From Sphingomonas mollis (GTDB lineage Bacteria > Pseudomonadota > Alphaproteobacteria > Sphingomonadales > Sphingomonadaceae), in assembly GCF_016427505.1 (NCBI RefSeq), contig NZ_JAELXS010000003.1, forward strand, positions 62,001 through 126,000: DNA of 64,000 nt, in the 5' to 3' direction. The stretch's first letter is position 1. Each line of letters begins with the position of its first letter. The position numbers and the translations under genes are program-made. Below, one piece after another: positions 1 through 9,205 of this stretch. Below the pieces are notes generated by a model. That model was not told the DNA's origin. It searched no databases and saw only the letters and a list, made by a program, of their open reading frames with translations.

Positions 1-2
1 AT

Positions 3-314
3 CCGCCGCTCCACCGCCTGTTGATGGGCGAACGCCGCCCCCTCGACGATCGCGTGCTGGCGGAGGCGGTCGTCGCGGCCGGCGGCGACTGGGACCGGGT
101 GCAGGCCGACCTGCGCCGATACGACGCCGCGATCACCGCGCAACTGGGCCGCACCCTCGATGCCGCGCGCCGGCTGGGTCTGGCCGGCACGCCGTCCTAC
201 CTCGTCGGCCCGCTGCTGGTCGAAGGGGCGATGGACGAGGCCGGCTTCCGCCGTGCCTTCGCCGCCGCCCGCGACGCTATCGCGTCGGTCCCTGGCTCGA
301 CAGGAACGCGATGA
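3..314 (+). CDS. DsbA-family thioredoxin-fold oxidoreductase, 3' part
   Basis: The reading frame is already open at the window edge, so the N-terminal part with the expected CXXC active site lies outside. The visible C-terminal ~100 residues show the DsbA-type alpha-helical insert end followed by the cis-proline segment LAGTPSYLV and the closing helix (DEAGFRRAF). Proteins of this family act in the periplasm as thiol oxidants or isomerases. Which member this is cannot be told from the fragment. Its last ~38 bases overlap the convergent cytochrome gene on the other strand. Confidence 0.75.
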   Translation, partial: PPLHRLLMGERRPLDDRVLAEAVVAAGGDWDRVQADLRRYDAAITAQLGRTLDAARRLGLAGTPSYLVGPLLVEGAMDEAGFRRAFAAARDAIASVPGSTGTR

Positions 315-714
315 CGTCCGCCCGTTCCAGCGGATCGGCGATCCCGGCAAAGGCCATGCGCGTTCCCGGCGCGAACGCCGCCGGTGATCGCAGCCAGCGG
401 TCCATCCGCGCCGGCGTCCACACCCCGCCGACCGATTGCAGCGCCGCGGTATAGGCGAACCGCGCACTCGCTCCGGTCACGGTCTTGCCCATCACGCCGT
501 ACAGGTTCGGGCCACCCGCATCGGGCGCCTGCTGCCGCACGGTGTGGCACGCCGCACAGGCCGCAAAGCTGCGTCCGCCCGCCCCGGCATCCGCCACCCG
601 CAGATAATCGGCCAGCACCGCATTCGCCCCCGCCGCGCGCCGCCGCGCCTCGCGATCGTCACGCGCGCATCCCGCCAGCAACAGCATCACGCCAAGGGCG
701 ATGCGTCGGATCAC
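277..714 (-). CDS. c-type cytochrome, probable lipoprotein
   Basis: This is a 145-residue protein. A lipoprotein-type leader comes first (hydrophobic stretch then LLAGC near residue 16). A single haem-binding CAACH motif follows in the segment FAACAACHTV, and a downstream GTRMAF supplies the likely axial methionine. Size and motif order fit a class I cytochrome c, an electron carrier held at the periplasmic face of a membrane. The start gives a complete leader. It converges on and slightly overlaps the DsbA-like gene, and lies just 4 bases from the hydrolase gene on the same strand, so the two may be co-transcribed. The redox partner is not identifiable from context. Confidence 0.82.
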   Translation of the reverse strand: MIRRIALGVMLLLAGCARDDREARRRAAGANAVLADYLRVADAGAGGRSFAACAACHTVRQQAPDAGGPNLYGVMGKTVTGASARFAYTAALQSVGGVWTPARMDRWLRSPAAFAPGTRMAFAGIADPLERADVIAFLSSQGPTR

Positions 715-718
715 GCCA

Positions 719-1471
719 TCAAACCGCCGCGCTCAACACCCGCTGGAACAGCGCCAGCATCCACCCCGTCGCCTGCACGAACAGCGCCGGATCATATCGC
801 GGCCCCTCGTCGCGCAGGAAGGCATGCGCCGCATTCACCTCATGCCACTCATACCGCGCGCCGACCGCCTCCAGCCGCGCCCGGATCGCCTCGCGCCCGG
901 CAAAGGGCACATGCGGGTCCTGCCGCCCCCACACGAACAGCGTCTCCGCCGTCAGTTCGTCCATCCGCGCCAGACTGTCGTCGCATCGCCCCTCGCCCAG
1001 CGAGCCGGCATGGATATCGGTCGGATAGAAGCACGCCGCCGCCGACACGCGGGGGTCGAGCGCGGCGCGGTACGCCAGATGCCCGCCCAGACACACGCCC
1101 GCCGTCGCCAGCCGCCCGCTGCACGCCGGATGCGCCGCCAGCCAGTCGAGCGCGGCGGTCGCATCCGCATCATACGCCGCCACCGGCTTGGCGAACTTCA
1201 GCGCGTTGCCCCGATCGGTCCCCGCCTGATCGTAGCGCAGCACCGTCCCCGGCGCCTCATATTCGTGATACACTTCCGGCACCGCCACGCAGTATCCATG
1301 CCCCGCGATGAACGCCGCCAGCCGCCGGATCGGGTCGGTCACCTGATAGATTTCCGAATACAGCACCACCCCCGGATACCGCCCGTCGGCCGCCGGCCGA
1401 AACACATGCGTCCGCATCACCCCGCCATCGGCGGCGGGCAGGTCGGCATATTCGTCGCTGTGGATAATCAT
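719..1471 (-). CDS. dienelactone hydrolase family protein
   Basis: This is a 250-residue alpha/beta hydrolase. The nucleophile elbow is GVCLGG, with a cysteine as in dienelactone hydrolases, followed by the acid residue in WGRQDPHVP and the histidine in NAAHAF near the C-terminus. The family hydrolyses lactones or esters; the substrate here is unknown. The frame stays open a further 63 codons upstream, but that extension is basic, cysteine-rich and unlike the family. The ATG giving MIIHSDEYADLP, preceded by a weak purine-rich AAGAAG, is therefore taken as the start. The gene lies 114 bases downstream of the glycosyltransferase. Confidence 0.85.
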   Translation of the reverse strand: MIIHSDEYADLPAADGGVMRTHVFRPAADGRYPGVVLYSEIYQVTDPIRRLAAFIAGHGYCVAVPEVYHEYEAPGTVLRYDQAGTDRGNALKFAKPVAAYDADATAALDWLAAHPACSGRLATAGVCLGGHLAYRAALDPRVSAAACFYPTDIHAGSLGEGRCDDSLARMDELTAETLFVWGRQDPHVPFAGREAIRARLEAVGARYEWHEVNAAHAFLRDEGPRYDPALFVQATGWMLALFQRVLSAAV

Positions 1472-1584
1472 CGTCGCTTCTTGCGCGCGATCGGCGGGGG
1501 AGGGCAACAGCAACAGGGCGCGGAGGCGATCGGGAAACGGTATCGATGGGCGACAACAGACGCTGACCCGTCTGTATCCATTGC

Positions 1585-2863
1585 CTATCGAACGGACCCC
1601 GCACTGAAACGGACCACGGCGCTGTGAAAGGCTTGCGATGCCGCCTTCCAGTCGGGCCACGCAAACGGCGCTGCTTCGAGAGAAGCGGGCGTCTTGGAAA
1701 TGAAGTCATTCAGCGTTCGCAGAAGATCGTCCGCATCGCCCGTCTTGAAATAAATGCCGTGCTGACCTGCGATTTCCCGGAATATCGGTATTTCGCTTGC
1801 GATAACTGGTCCCCCCCCGATTGAGCGATTCGACGATCGGCAGGCCGAAACCTTCGATGGAGGATGCGACAATTACCGCATCTGCGTCAGCGTATAGCGA
1901 TTCCAGCACTTCGTCAGACGCGGAAGTGTTTAGGGTAAAATAATTATTGGACGTAGCCAAACTGGAAAGGCGTTGTGACAGGTCCTGTTCGATCCAGCCT
2001 ATCTTTCCCACAAAGGTAAGTTTGGCATCGACGCCATTTTCCCAAAATTTCTCGAATGCGTCCAATATGATCGCATGCCCTTTTCGCGGTTCGATCGTTC
2101 CGACGACCAAAAAATTTGGTGAAATGTCGGTCGCCCTTGTGGGTTTCCTGAAGTCACGGGGTATATCCGCTCCCAAGTGGAAATAGTCCGTGGGACGCGA
2201 CATCTGCCAGATCCCCATCTGTTTCTGAACGACGTCAAGGTTGGTGCGTGCCGTCGCTAATATGGCGTCCGACAATTCAAAGGCTTTCCGCATTTCGTAC
2301 GGAAAGGACGACGCGACATCTGCGGGAACTTGGTCGGGGTGTGTGATGGGAATCGTATCATGGACGACCGTGATGATCTCGGCGCCGGATGATCGTACTC
2401 GCGCTGCGGCAGGCAAGACGCCGCATCCATTCCAGAACGTGTCGAGCAACACGAGTTTGTCGCCGTGCTTGAATCGAATCGGTGATCCCGACCGCCATTT
2501 TTCAGTTTCGGCCGTGAACCATCTGCCAACAGTGCGCTGCTGGATTGCGACATGGATGGACGGAAATCGGATGATACCCGATTTGACGAAATCCTTTACG
2601 ATCCTGCTCGGCGAGGGCGGCAGCTTTCCGAGTTCACCACTGGGCCGTGGACTCAACAAAGCATTCAGGGCGGCGGTGTCCAATTTGTGGAAATCCGTGC
2701 CATCGGAAAAAACGAGAACGACGTCGGGAAAATCTCCCGCATTCTGCGCGATTTTTCTGACTACACGCTGAATACCGGTTCCAAGTCCGCGCACCAACGT
2801 GTCCGTCACATCTATGGCGACAATGGCGTCGGCAGCGCTCGGCGGTCCATTCGGCATCATCAC
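1585..2863 (-). pseudogene. GT4-type glycosyltransferase, broken by one frameshift
   Basis: Read as one gene this is a ~425-residue GT-B glycosyltransferase that would transfer a sugar from a nucleotide donor, probably for surface polysaccharide. The first ~360 codons contain the family signatures GTIEPRKGH (donor domain start) and SIEGFGLPIVES (the EX7E acid motif). Immediately after, at a run of eight G on the coding strand (1811-1818), the frame shifts. The remaining ~75 codons, which read PVIASEIPIFREIAG and are clearly homologous, are in another frame. Seven G would restore the gene. The run could be a real mutation, a slippage-prone switch, or a homopolymer sequencing error. Start: one of two adjacent ATGs after AGGATATAGGTG. 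Base composition is lower in G+C than the neighbours. Confidence 0.8.
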
Positions 2864-3009
2864 CTATATCCTGCAATAATGTTGTCGGCTTCACACGACA
2901 TTAGCTATCACCTGACTTCGACGTGGCAACCATGCCGTTGCCCGGTTGGCGATCCGCTGGCTTTAAGGTGTCGAGAGTAAAGGCCTTGCGGTGACCGACC
3001 GATTGCCGC

Positions 3010-3129
3010 TCACGGCAGCAGCAACGACGCATCACCATAGGAATAGAACCGATACCCATGCGCGATGGCATGGGCATAGCCCGCCTGCATCCGCTCCCGC
3101 CCCATCAGCGCCGATACCAGCATGAACAG
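3010..3129 (-). pseudogene. queA: displaced native 3' end of queA
   Basis: This stretch encodes the last 39 residues of a QueA protein and a TGA stop, in frame, starting with [14 protein letters not shown] and ending [11 protein letters not shown]. The intact gene lies at 16163-17188. The two ends are identical over the first 42 bases and then diverge in bases ([12 protein letters not shown] here against [13 protein letters not shown] in the intact gene) while keeping the same ending. The simplest reading is that this is the host's original gene end, cut off when the island integrated and brought its own replacement. Confidence 0.88.
3088..3129. repeat. left attachment site, 42-bp direct repeat
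   Basis: This is a perfect 42-bp direct repeat of 16241-16282. It lies in the conserved queA coding segment for [14 protein letters not shown]. Bases on either side differ between copies (G/T before, A/G after), so 42 bp is the exact identical core. It marks the left junction between chromosome and island. Confidence 0.85.
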
Positions 3130-3613
3130 ATTTAGCTTAGGCATCAAAATATCTCATCGTTTTCAAGGTATATGCGTGAAAAGCGACTGCTCAACGAACC
3201 TTCACCCACCAACGTCATAAATTCAGGCGACTTGCCGGACATGCGGCTATCCCACGCAATGCACTTTGGCCGGCCGGCTTCCGCGAAATTGGCCTACAAC
3301 CCGCCACCCAGGCATGAACAAGCGGACTGTCTGGCAGGGGCATTCGGACATACATATCGCGCTTATGCGATTGACTGAAATTTCAGGCCATGGGACCACG
3401 GATAAGTGATTGTGACCCAGCCTGCATTAACAACTGCTAGTTCCGAGCGATACGCGAAATTCCGCTGGCGGTTAGCTGCCGACGTTCGGACGAGTGGTTG
3501 CCTCCTAAAACAACCTAGAATGTACCGTTATTTTGGTTAGGTCGGTTTGTCGCGAGGACCATGATCGCGAAATTAAGTGGTTTTAGCGTCCGCAAGCATT
3601 GTGAGGCTACAAA
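3130..3613. other. island left end, no gene recognised
   Basis: About 480 bases between the left attachment site and the PARIS genes. A 68-codon frame on the + strand (3172-3378) has no recognisable motif and no convincing ribosome site. The last 200 bases are AT-rich and probably contain the promoter of the downstream operon, but no clear -35/-10 pair was found. Confidence 0.5.
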
Positions 3614-4992
3614 ATGAACGACATACCAGTCAGTAATTACGTGTTGGAATACTTCAAAATCGAAGGGTTGCATAACCGACAGGATGTCGGGCTGATGATG
3701 GTAGACTCCGTAGGTATTTTATAGCCGATAATGGGTCCGGTAAAACGACTGTCTTATATATGCTCCAATGTATATTATCAGGTAAGTTTGCTAAATTAAC
3801 AAAATTTACCTATTCGAAAATATATATCAAGTTCTCGAATGTTGATGTTTTCGTGCTATCTCCCGGCGATTACGCGATAAGTAAAACAGGGGCATTTTTT
3901 AAGAATCTAGCATCTAGAGCCAGGCTAGATGTTGATCAAATCTGGCGGCTCGCGATGATGGCGCAGAAATTCCCGCTAAGTCGTCTAAGGGAAGACATAA
4001 TTTTCCGAAAGGCTGCGCACGACATGCGCATTCCAACCAGTGTGTTCGCAAATCGGTTGATTCGCATTGCTGCGCCCGAAGATAGAGATTTATTATCGGA
4101 TTTAGAAAACTCACCATTTGGAATGCTAAAATCCTTTTTAGAACAAAACTTTTGTCATTCCGTTCTTTATTTGCCGACTTATCGAAGGGTTGAGCAGGAT
4201 GTTGAAGAACTACTGGATTTTGACAAGGACGAGCGAGGTATAACATCCACAGATATTCATTTTGGTATGAAAGACGTGGACGAACGAATTAATAGAGCAA
4301 CTCGAAATATTAGAGATCATTTTATAGCGTCGTATGGAATGATTAGTGGCCAAATGCTTGGTCAGTTAGCGGAAAATCCGCCAATTTCTGCTGAAACACT
4401 CGATTCGCTGAAAGATAAGAGTCAAATCGAGCTTGTGCTTGGGCGTGTAGCCGAAAATGTCTCGCAAACACAAAAGGAGCTTATACTTAAGCTATATGAT
4501 GACGGAGAGTTAGAAAAAAACGTTCATTTGTCGTTTTTCCTGTTTAGTTTAATAAAGGCATATGATCAAGTTCGCCAAGTTGACGCGGCTTTACAGCGGT
4601 ATGCGAAAGTTTGTAACGGATATTTAATAAATAAAGAGATGAGATATGATAGCCTGAATGCGACTGTTGCGGTTTACGAAACTATCGGCGGAAATGAGTT
4701 AAAACTCGATACGCTTTCGTCAGGCGAGAAGCAAATTTTAGGCGTCATGTCCGAGTTGTATTTAGGCGAGAGCGAATCGTATATCGTAATATTTGATGAA
4801 CCTGAGCTATCTTTGTCTATGGAATGACAGAAGAAAATTCTCGTTGATATATCGGCATCCGAAAAGACGCATACTTTAGTTGCAGTGACGCATTCGCCAT
4901 TTGTATTCGAGAATGGTCTAGACATGTATGCTAGATCTTTAGAAGTTAGCTTTCATGCCCCTAAGGGTGAGGTCCCGAATAGTTTCGCCTGA
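3614..4992 (+). pseudogene. PARIS AriA-like AAA ATPase, frameshift plus nonsense codon
   Basis: The pieces together form an ABC/OLD-like ATPase of ~460 residues. The N-terminal piece from ATG 3614 (YFKIEGLHNRQDVGLMM) runs into a TAG at 3722. The Walker A motif DNGSGKTT (3727-3750) is in a different frame, so one base has been lost nearby. The long middle piece carries the signature LSSGEKQ and Walker B FDEPELSL, then a TGA at 4825 where the family would have a tryptophan (SME-stop-QKKILV). Reading on, the frame continues through AVTHSPFVFEN to a stop at 4990. In PARIS systems AriA is the sensor ATPase that holds the AriB effector. With two lesions this copy should be inactive. It overlaps the AriB start by 38 bases. 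Confidence 0.85.
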
Positions 4993-5932
4993 GTCATTGC
5001 GATCAGGCCGCGAGTCTTACTCTGTTGCCCTATATCGCATAATAAAAGATTTCGCTAAACTTCCAGCAAAGGTTTTTCTTTTAGTCGAAGGTAAAGACGC
5101 GGACTATTACCGTCCGAGGGCTTCGATGATTTTAGCTGACCTCGATTTATCATTCAGGAACCTAAAAGGTAAGCAGAATATAAAGGAATTAATCAATGCA
5201 TTACTTAATAATTTATCATTAAAAAATTTGAGATTTGCAGTATTTTATGATCGAGCTTACGAAGCTGATATTGCTGAGATAACTAGATCGTTCGCCTACG
5301 TGACAGACAGCTATTATATAGAGAACTATTACATCGGATCCGAGGCAGTTGGCTCGGCAATTGCGTCGTTACTTTATGACGATGCTGTGCATTCCGACGA
5401 GTTAGATAATATTATCTTCGGACTATCCGACAATTACTGTAAGTTACAAACAAATTTTCACTCCTGCGTTAGGCTTTTCAACGAGTGGGCTTGGGTGCAG
5501 CGGCACATGCCAAGGCCCGGAAAAATAAGTCTCGATAAATTTGACGTGGGGAAGATGCTGACTATCGACAAGATGACGTGGATCGTAACATCAAACTATA
5601 AGTTGGACGATTTAAACGCGCTTGCGCCGGAACGAAAGCCCGTAACCCCAAGCGAAATAGCCATTGCCTCTGAGTGGTTTTCGCATAAAAGTTGGACTGA
5701 TTCCTTTCGAGGAAAGCAAGAGATAGACATGTTATTTTTGTATTTAACTGAAGTAATCAAATTGGCGAATGATGGGGCTTCACCATTTTCCAAAAAAACT
5801 AAAGTTGGAAAGCGTCTGTCGCGACAAGAAATAATATCTGAGCTTTCCGCTTATGCAAAATCACCCCAGTCGCTGATTGATTTTTTGCATAAATTAAAGA
5901 GTGATTGGGGCGATACGGTAATCGTAGCATAA
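4955..5932 (+). CDS. PARIS AriB-like DUF4435 effector
   Basis: This is a 325-residue DUF4435 protein. The N-terminal segment VFLLVEGKDADYYR matches the acidic TOPRIM-like nuclease motif of the family, followed by FAVFYDRAYEADI and the tyrosine-rich YYIENYYIGS. In PARIS, AriB is released from the AriA ATPase during phage attack and acts as a toxic nuclease that inactivates host tRNA. The reading frame is complete, in contrast to the upstream ATPase. Its start overlaps the old AriA end, the tight coupling expected of this pair. The gene is AT-rich compared with the chromosome. The family assignment is by pattern recognition; without a working ATPase partner the protein may be silent. Confidence 0.8.
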   Translation: MPLRVRSRIVSPESLRSGRESYSVALYRIIKDFAKLPAKVFLLVEGKDADYYRPRASMILADLDLSFRNLKGKQNIKELINALLNNLSLKNLRFAVFYDRAYEADIAEITRSFAYVTDSYYIENYYIGSEAVGSAIASLLYDDAVHSDELDNIIFGLSDNYCKLQTNFHSCVRLFNEWAWVQRHMPRPGKISLDKFDVGKMLTIDKMTWIVTSNYKLDDLNALAPERKPVTPSEIAIASEWFSHKSWTDSFRGKQEIDMLFLYLTEVIKLANDGASPFSKKTKVGKRLSRQEIISELSAYAKSPQSLIDFLHKLKSDWGDTVIVA

Positions 5933-6021
5933 TATGTGGCTACGTTTAGTGTTTTCGGGTAGCCATTTGCGTGGCAACTAGACCTAACGACAAGTTGCGG
6001 GGCTCATTAATTTTCTGCTTT

Positions 6022-7182
6022 CTATTCCCAAGTTGTGCCTGTTGCTTTTGAGGCGGCATTGACCGCGTTGAGCAATACGTTAGCATCGAGATGGGCATAT
6101 CGTTCGGTGGTCCGCGTCTGGGTATGCCCCAGCACCTTGGCAACCACGTATAGCGACTGTCCCGAGTTCACGAGGTTGCTCGCCGCCGAATGCCGCAGAT
6201 CATGAACGCGTACATCAGGCAGGTCGGCGGCGCGCCGTGCGCTGTCCCAGCTGTTATAGAACGACTGAAATGGCTTCAGCGTCTTGGGGTTGGGGACGAT
6301 GAAGTCACACTTCTCGAACCGTGGTACCTGTTCCAGCACCGCGATCGCATCGTCAGACAACGGGACATGGCGAGGCTTCCCGGTCTTGGTCGTCGGGATA
6401 CGCCAAACCTTGCGATCGATGTTGATCTCGTTCCACTTGGCATCGAGCAGTTCGCGTTTGCGGCACCCCGTCAGGAGCAGCAGCGCGACGATGTAGCGCA
6501 GCATCGGGTTTGGGCTTTCCTCGACCGCCTGCTTCAATCGCTTGGTCTCGGCGGCATCCAGGAAGCGTTCGATGCGGTTGTTGGCATCTTTCTGCCGCAC
6601 CCCCTCCAACGGATTGGTTTCTGCGCCGGGAATACCCCACTGCTTGGCGAGCCGCATCATGTAACCAAGGATGACCTGCCAGCGGTTAACGGTGGCCTGC
6701 TTATAACCGTCCTTAACCTTAAGGGTTAGCCACTCGACGATATCGTCCTGCTTCAGTTGATCGAGGTGGAGTTTGCCGAAACGGGGCAGGAGATGGAGGC
6801 GTAGATAGCGTTCATCGATGTCGTGGCTTTTCTTGTTGGCCTTTACGAAGGCTAGATAGCGTTTGGATAATTCTTGTACGGTAGGGATGCGACGATCGGC
6901 TTGTCGCTTCTTGACCGGGTCCTCACCGATGGAGACGCGGGCCTTGACGCGGATGGCCTCTTTCTTGGCTTCGGCAAAGGAGATATCGGCGACGTTGGCG
7001 ATCTTGTACTGGCACTGGCGGTTGTACTGGTTTTTGTACCGCAAGGCATAGGTAGCTGACCCGCTGGGCTGGGCCTCCACGACGAAGCCGGTAATGGCCT
7101 CATCGAAGAACGTCTCTTTCTTCAGGCGCGTCGTGATCCGAATGGCCTGAACGGCGGCGGCGCATAAGGCGATGGTAGGCAT
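6022..7182 (-). CDS. tyrosine integrase of the island
   Basis: This is a ~386-residue site-specific recombinase. An N-terminal DUF4102-type arm-binding domain (TFFDEAITGFVVEAQPSG onward) is followed by a core-binding SAM-like domain. The catalytic domain has the first Arg in LLTGCRKRELL, then HDLRHSAAS, LGHTQTRTTERYAHL with the nucleophile tyrosine, and a basic box lysine in TTKTGKPRHVPLS. The frame is open 23 codons further upstream, but the ATG giving MPTIALCAAA has a good GAAGGA site and fits the family. It should catalyse integration and excision at the queA core. It reads toward the left end. No attachment sequence is seen next to it, so its link to the 42-bp repeats is inferred. Confidence 0.92.
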   Translation of the reverse strand: MPTIALCAAAVQAIRITTRLKKETFFDEAITGFVVEAQPSGSATYALRYKNQYNRQCQYKIANVADISFAEAKKEAIRVKARVSIGEDPVKKRQADRRIPTVQELSKRYLAFVKANKKSHDIDERYLRLHLLPRFGKLHLDQLKQDDIVEWLTLKVKDGYKQATVNRWQVILGYMMRLAKQWGIPGAETNPLEGVRQKDANNRIERFLDAAETKRLKQAVEESPNPMLRYIVALLLLTGCRKRELLDAKWNEINIDRKVWRIPTTKTGKPRHVPLSDDAIAVLEQVPRFEKCDFIVPNPKTLKPFQSFYNSWDSARRAADLPDVRVHDLRHSAASNLVNSGQSLYVVAKVLGHTQTRTTERYAHLDANVLLNAVNAASKATGTTWE

Positions 7183-7411
7183 GGAAGTATCCTTCTTTCT
7201 GAGGGGCGCATGGCACCGCCGCCCGCCGCCGATGGGCTCGGGGTCGGTCAAAGGCGGAACGGTGCCGGATGGGGCTCCTGAGGGGCAGGAGCGGCAATTG
7301 CTGGATGAGGGGCGATCTGGCCGCGACTGAGGGTGTCGCTATTAGACTGATCGTCGTGGATGGGTCGCTTTCAGGCGGACCGCAGAGAACTCTCCAAGCG
7401 GGGACCGACCG

Positions 7412-7855
7412 TCAATGCGGATTATCATTGGCATCGTTATCGGGATGGAGCCGGTAGCGGTGGTCTTCAGTAAGGTGCCAGCGATAACGATCAGGGTCGG
7501 CCCCGTTGTTCTCGGCAAGGACCTGGACAACGTGGGCGCGGTGCAGGCCGATGGTATGTAGCGCCCCCACAATACGGACGCCGGTGTCCCAGCCTTCCCA
7601 GATGCAGACGGTGATCAGGTTTATCGCCAGATCATGCTTGTTCGGCTTGTTGCCAAAGTCTCGTATCATCGCTCGCATCCGGCGAAAGATCACGGCGTCG
7701 TCATTCTGCCGCACAACGCCTGCCGCATTGGAAGTGGGCGACGCAGCGACATTCTTGATCGTAACGCAGATATCTATCGGCGACAGCTTGGCAGGCATCG
7801 TTCGAATCACGGGCGTGGAAGCTGGCAGTTCCATATCGGGGGCAGGGTTCGTCAT
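7412..7855 (-). CDS. hypothetical island protein, 147 aa
   Basis: The gene has a clear start (AAAGGA before ATG) and no family I can name. Visible traits are a proline-rich N-terminus, a central segment FRRMRAMIRDFGNKPNKHDLAINLITVCIWEGW that is probably helical, and a histidine- and asparagine-rich tail. It lies between the helicase and integrase genes on the same strand, so it belongs to the replication/integration module by position. Function unknown. Confidence 0.6.
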   Translation of the reverse strand: MTNPAPDMELPASTPVIRTMPAKLSPIDICVTIKNVAASPTSNAAGVVRQNDDAVIFRRMRAMIRDFGNKPNKHDLAINLITVCIWEGWDTGVRIVGALHTIGLHRAHVVQVLAENNGADPDRYRWHLTEDHRYRLHPDNDANDNPH

Positions 7856-7953
7856 GATCTATTCCTTTCAAATGGATGATGATGAGGCCGCAAAGGTCCG
7901 TTCGACGCGCGCTGAGCGGTCGAAAGCAGGCAGTCTCGGTCGAGTTTGGAGCT

Positions 7954-8059
7954 GGTGGGGGGAGGGGGCGGCAAAAGCCGCTAATCTGCCCGGTCGTCAG
8001 TCATTCGGTCGCAGGTCGGCGCAAAAGCTTCCGGAAAACTCCCGCCCCCTCCCCCCACC
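7954..8059. repeat. 18-bp perfect inverted repeat with G-rich arms
   Basis: GGTGGGGGGAGGGGGCGG at 7954-7971 is mirrored exactly at 8042-8059, about 70 bases apart, between the VapE-like gene and the next gene on the same strand. A small GGC-AAAA-GCC hairpin abuts the left arm. One arm is all G runs and could form a quadruplex, while the two together form a very stable stem. It has no T-tract, so it is not a standard intrinsic terminator. A role in replication or mRNA processing is possible. Confidence 0.7.
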
Positions 8060-8071
8060 GGGAGGAGGACT

Positions 8072-9205
8072 TCAGTATTTGGCTTCAGGTAGAGGTTCAG
8101 CGCGCTTGATAATGTTGGCCATCGGGCGAACGTGCATCCGCCATTTGTCACGACCCTGTATCCGCTTCGGTGGCCCGAATAGCTCGCGTAGGACCGCCCC
8201 ACACTCTTTGCATTGGGTGTTGGACGGGTTCGGGATACCGAGGTCCTGCAATACCTCGATAGCGGTCTTCACCTCGCCGCCGTCGTAGCCAATCATCTCG
8301 TGATCGATATACCCGTGTACCCGCTCAGCTATCGCACTGACACTGCGATGACGGATGTTATAAGCGCCAAGAGCCTTCGCCTCCGTGGGCGTCAGCCAGT
8401 GTTGTTCACCCCGCTCAAAATCGACAGCCAGCTGGGCGAACACCTGCTGCATGTCGATATCATGTTTGAACTCCAGTTCCTTGACCGCGATCGTCCACCA
8501 ACGCCGATTGCCGGTCGCGTCGACCAAAAAGCGGTCGTCATTGACGGTTGCCGCGAACACCGTCTTACGCGGATATTCAGCTTCCTCACGACCGTACGGC
8601 CGACGAATCTTGTCGCAGTCGTTGGTCAGGAAGCCTTTGATCCGGGCAATGTCTTTTTTGAACGAGCTATCGAGCTCGCCAAGTTCGACGATGAAATGGG
8701 TGATGCAGCCAAGGATCGAATCCTTGTCGGCGCCGTCGAGGTGGTGGTCCAGCTTGATATAGTCCTTCCGCATGGCCGGCGGCATCAGCTTGGCAATCCA
8801 GGACGTCTTACCAATACCTTGATCGCCTTGCAGCGTCAGCACGCCGTGGATCGGAACGGGCCCGTCTTTCAGTGCCGCCGTCGTGGCGCCCAGCAACCAG
8901 CGATAGAGCAAGGTGGATTTCAATGTGTCGGGGTAATCTTCCACGGTAACGACGGTGTCGTACATCGGCTGCAGACGATCAGTGCTGTCCCACGGCTTGC
9001 TAAGCATCCAGTCCTTCACTGGATTGTATGGGTTTCGTTGTCCGATTTCGTCGACGAAAGGGAAAAGCCAACCGGTGCTCATGCCGTTGACCATGGCAGC
9101 GCTGGCGATCTGGTTCATGCTAGCGGACGAGCCATCGAGCTGACGGAGATGCAGTTTTTTCTTGATCACGTTGAATTGCGCTGTGAACCCGAGACCGTTC
9201 AACAA
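8072..9205 (-). CDS. VapE/VirE-type helicase (satellite replication protein)
   Basis: This is a P-loop protein of the virulence-associated E family. Walker A is LQGDQGIGKTSW, followed by an acidic Walker B-like HFIVELGEL and sensor-type residues around FAATVNDDRFLVDATGNRRWW, the family hallmark. Such SF3/AAA-like helicases, often with a primase, drive replication of satellites and prophages. The listed start is a TTG. The frame is open back to 9352 and the extra sequence (NYFSPTIENVTHLLNGL) looks genuinely coding, yet that extension holds no ATG, GTG or TTG. The true start is therefore uncertain, and a lost 5' exon-like primase part or an undetected frameshift is possible. Confidence 0.8.
   Translation of the reverse strand: MLNGLGFTAQFNVIKKKLHLRQLDGSSASMNQIASAAMVNGMSTGWLFPFVDEIGQRNPYNPVKDWMLSKPWDSTDRLQPMYDTVVTVEDYPDTLKSTLLYRWLLGATTAALKDGPVPIHGVLTLQGDQGIGKTSWIAKLMPPAMRKDYIKLDHHLDGADKDSILGCITHFIVELGELDSSFKKDIARIKGFLTNDCDKIRRPYGREEAEYPRKTVFAATVNDDRFLVDATGNRRWWTIAVKELEFKHDIDMQQVFAQLAVDFERGEQHWLTPTEAKALGAYNIRHRSVSAIAERVHGYIDHEMIGYDGGEVKTAIEVLQDLGIPNPSNTQCKECGAVLRELFGPPKRIQGRDKWRMHVRPMANIIKRAEPLPEAKY

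Noticed and set aside
3172..3378. 68-codon + strand frame at the island left end
   Set aside because: No motif, poor start context and chance-like composition.
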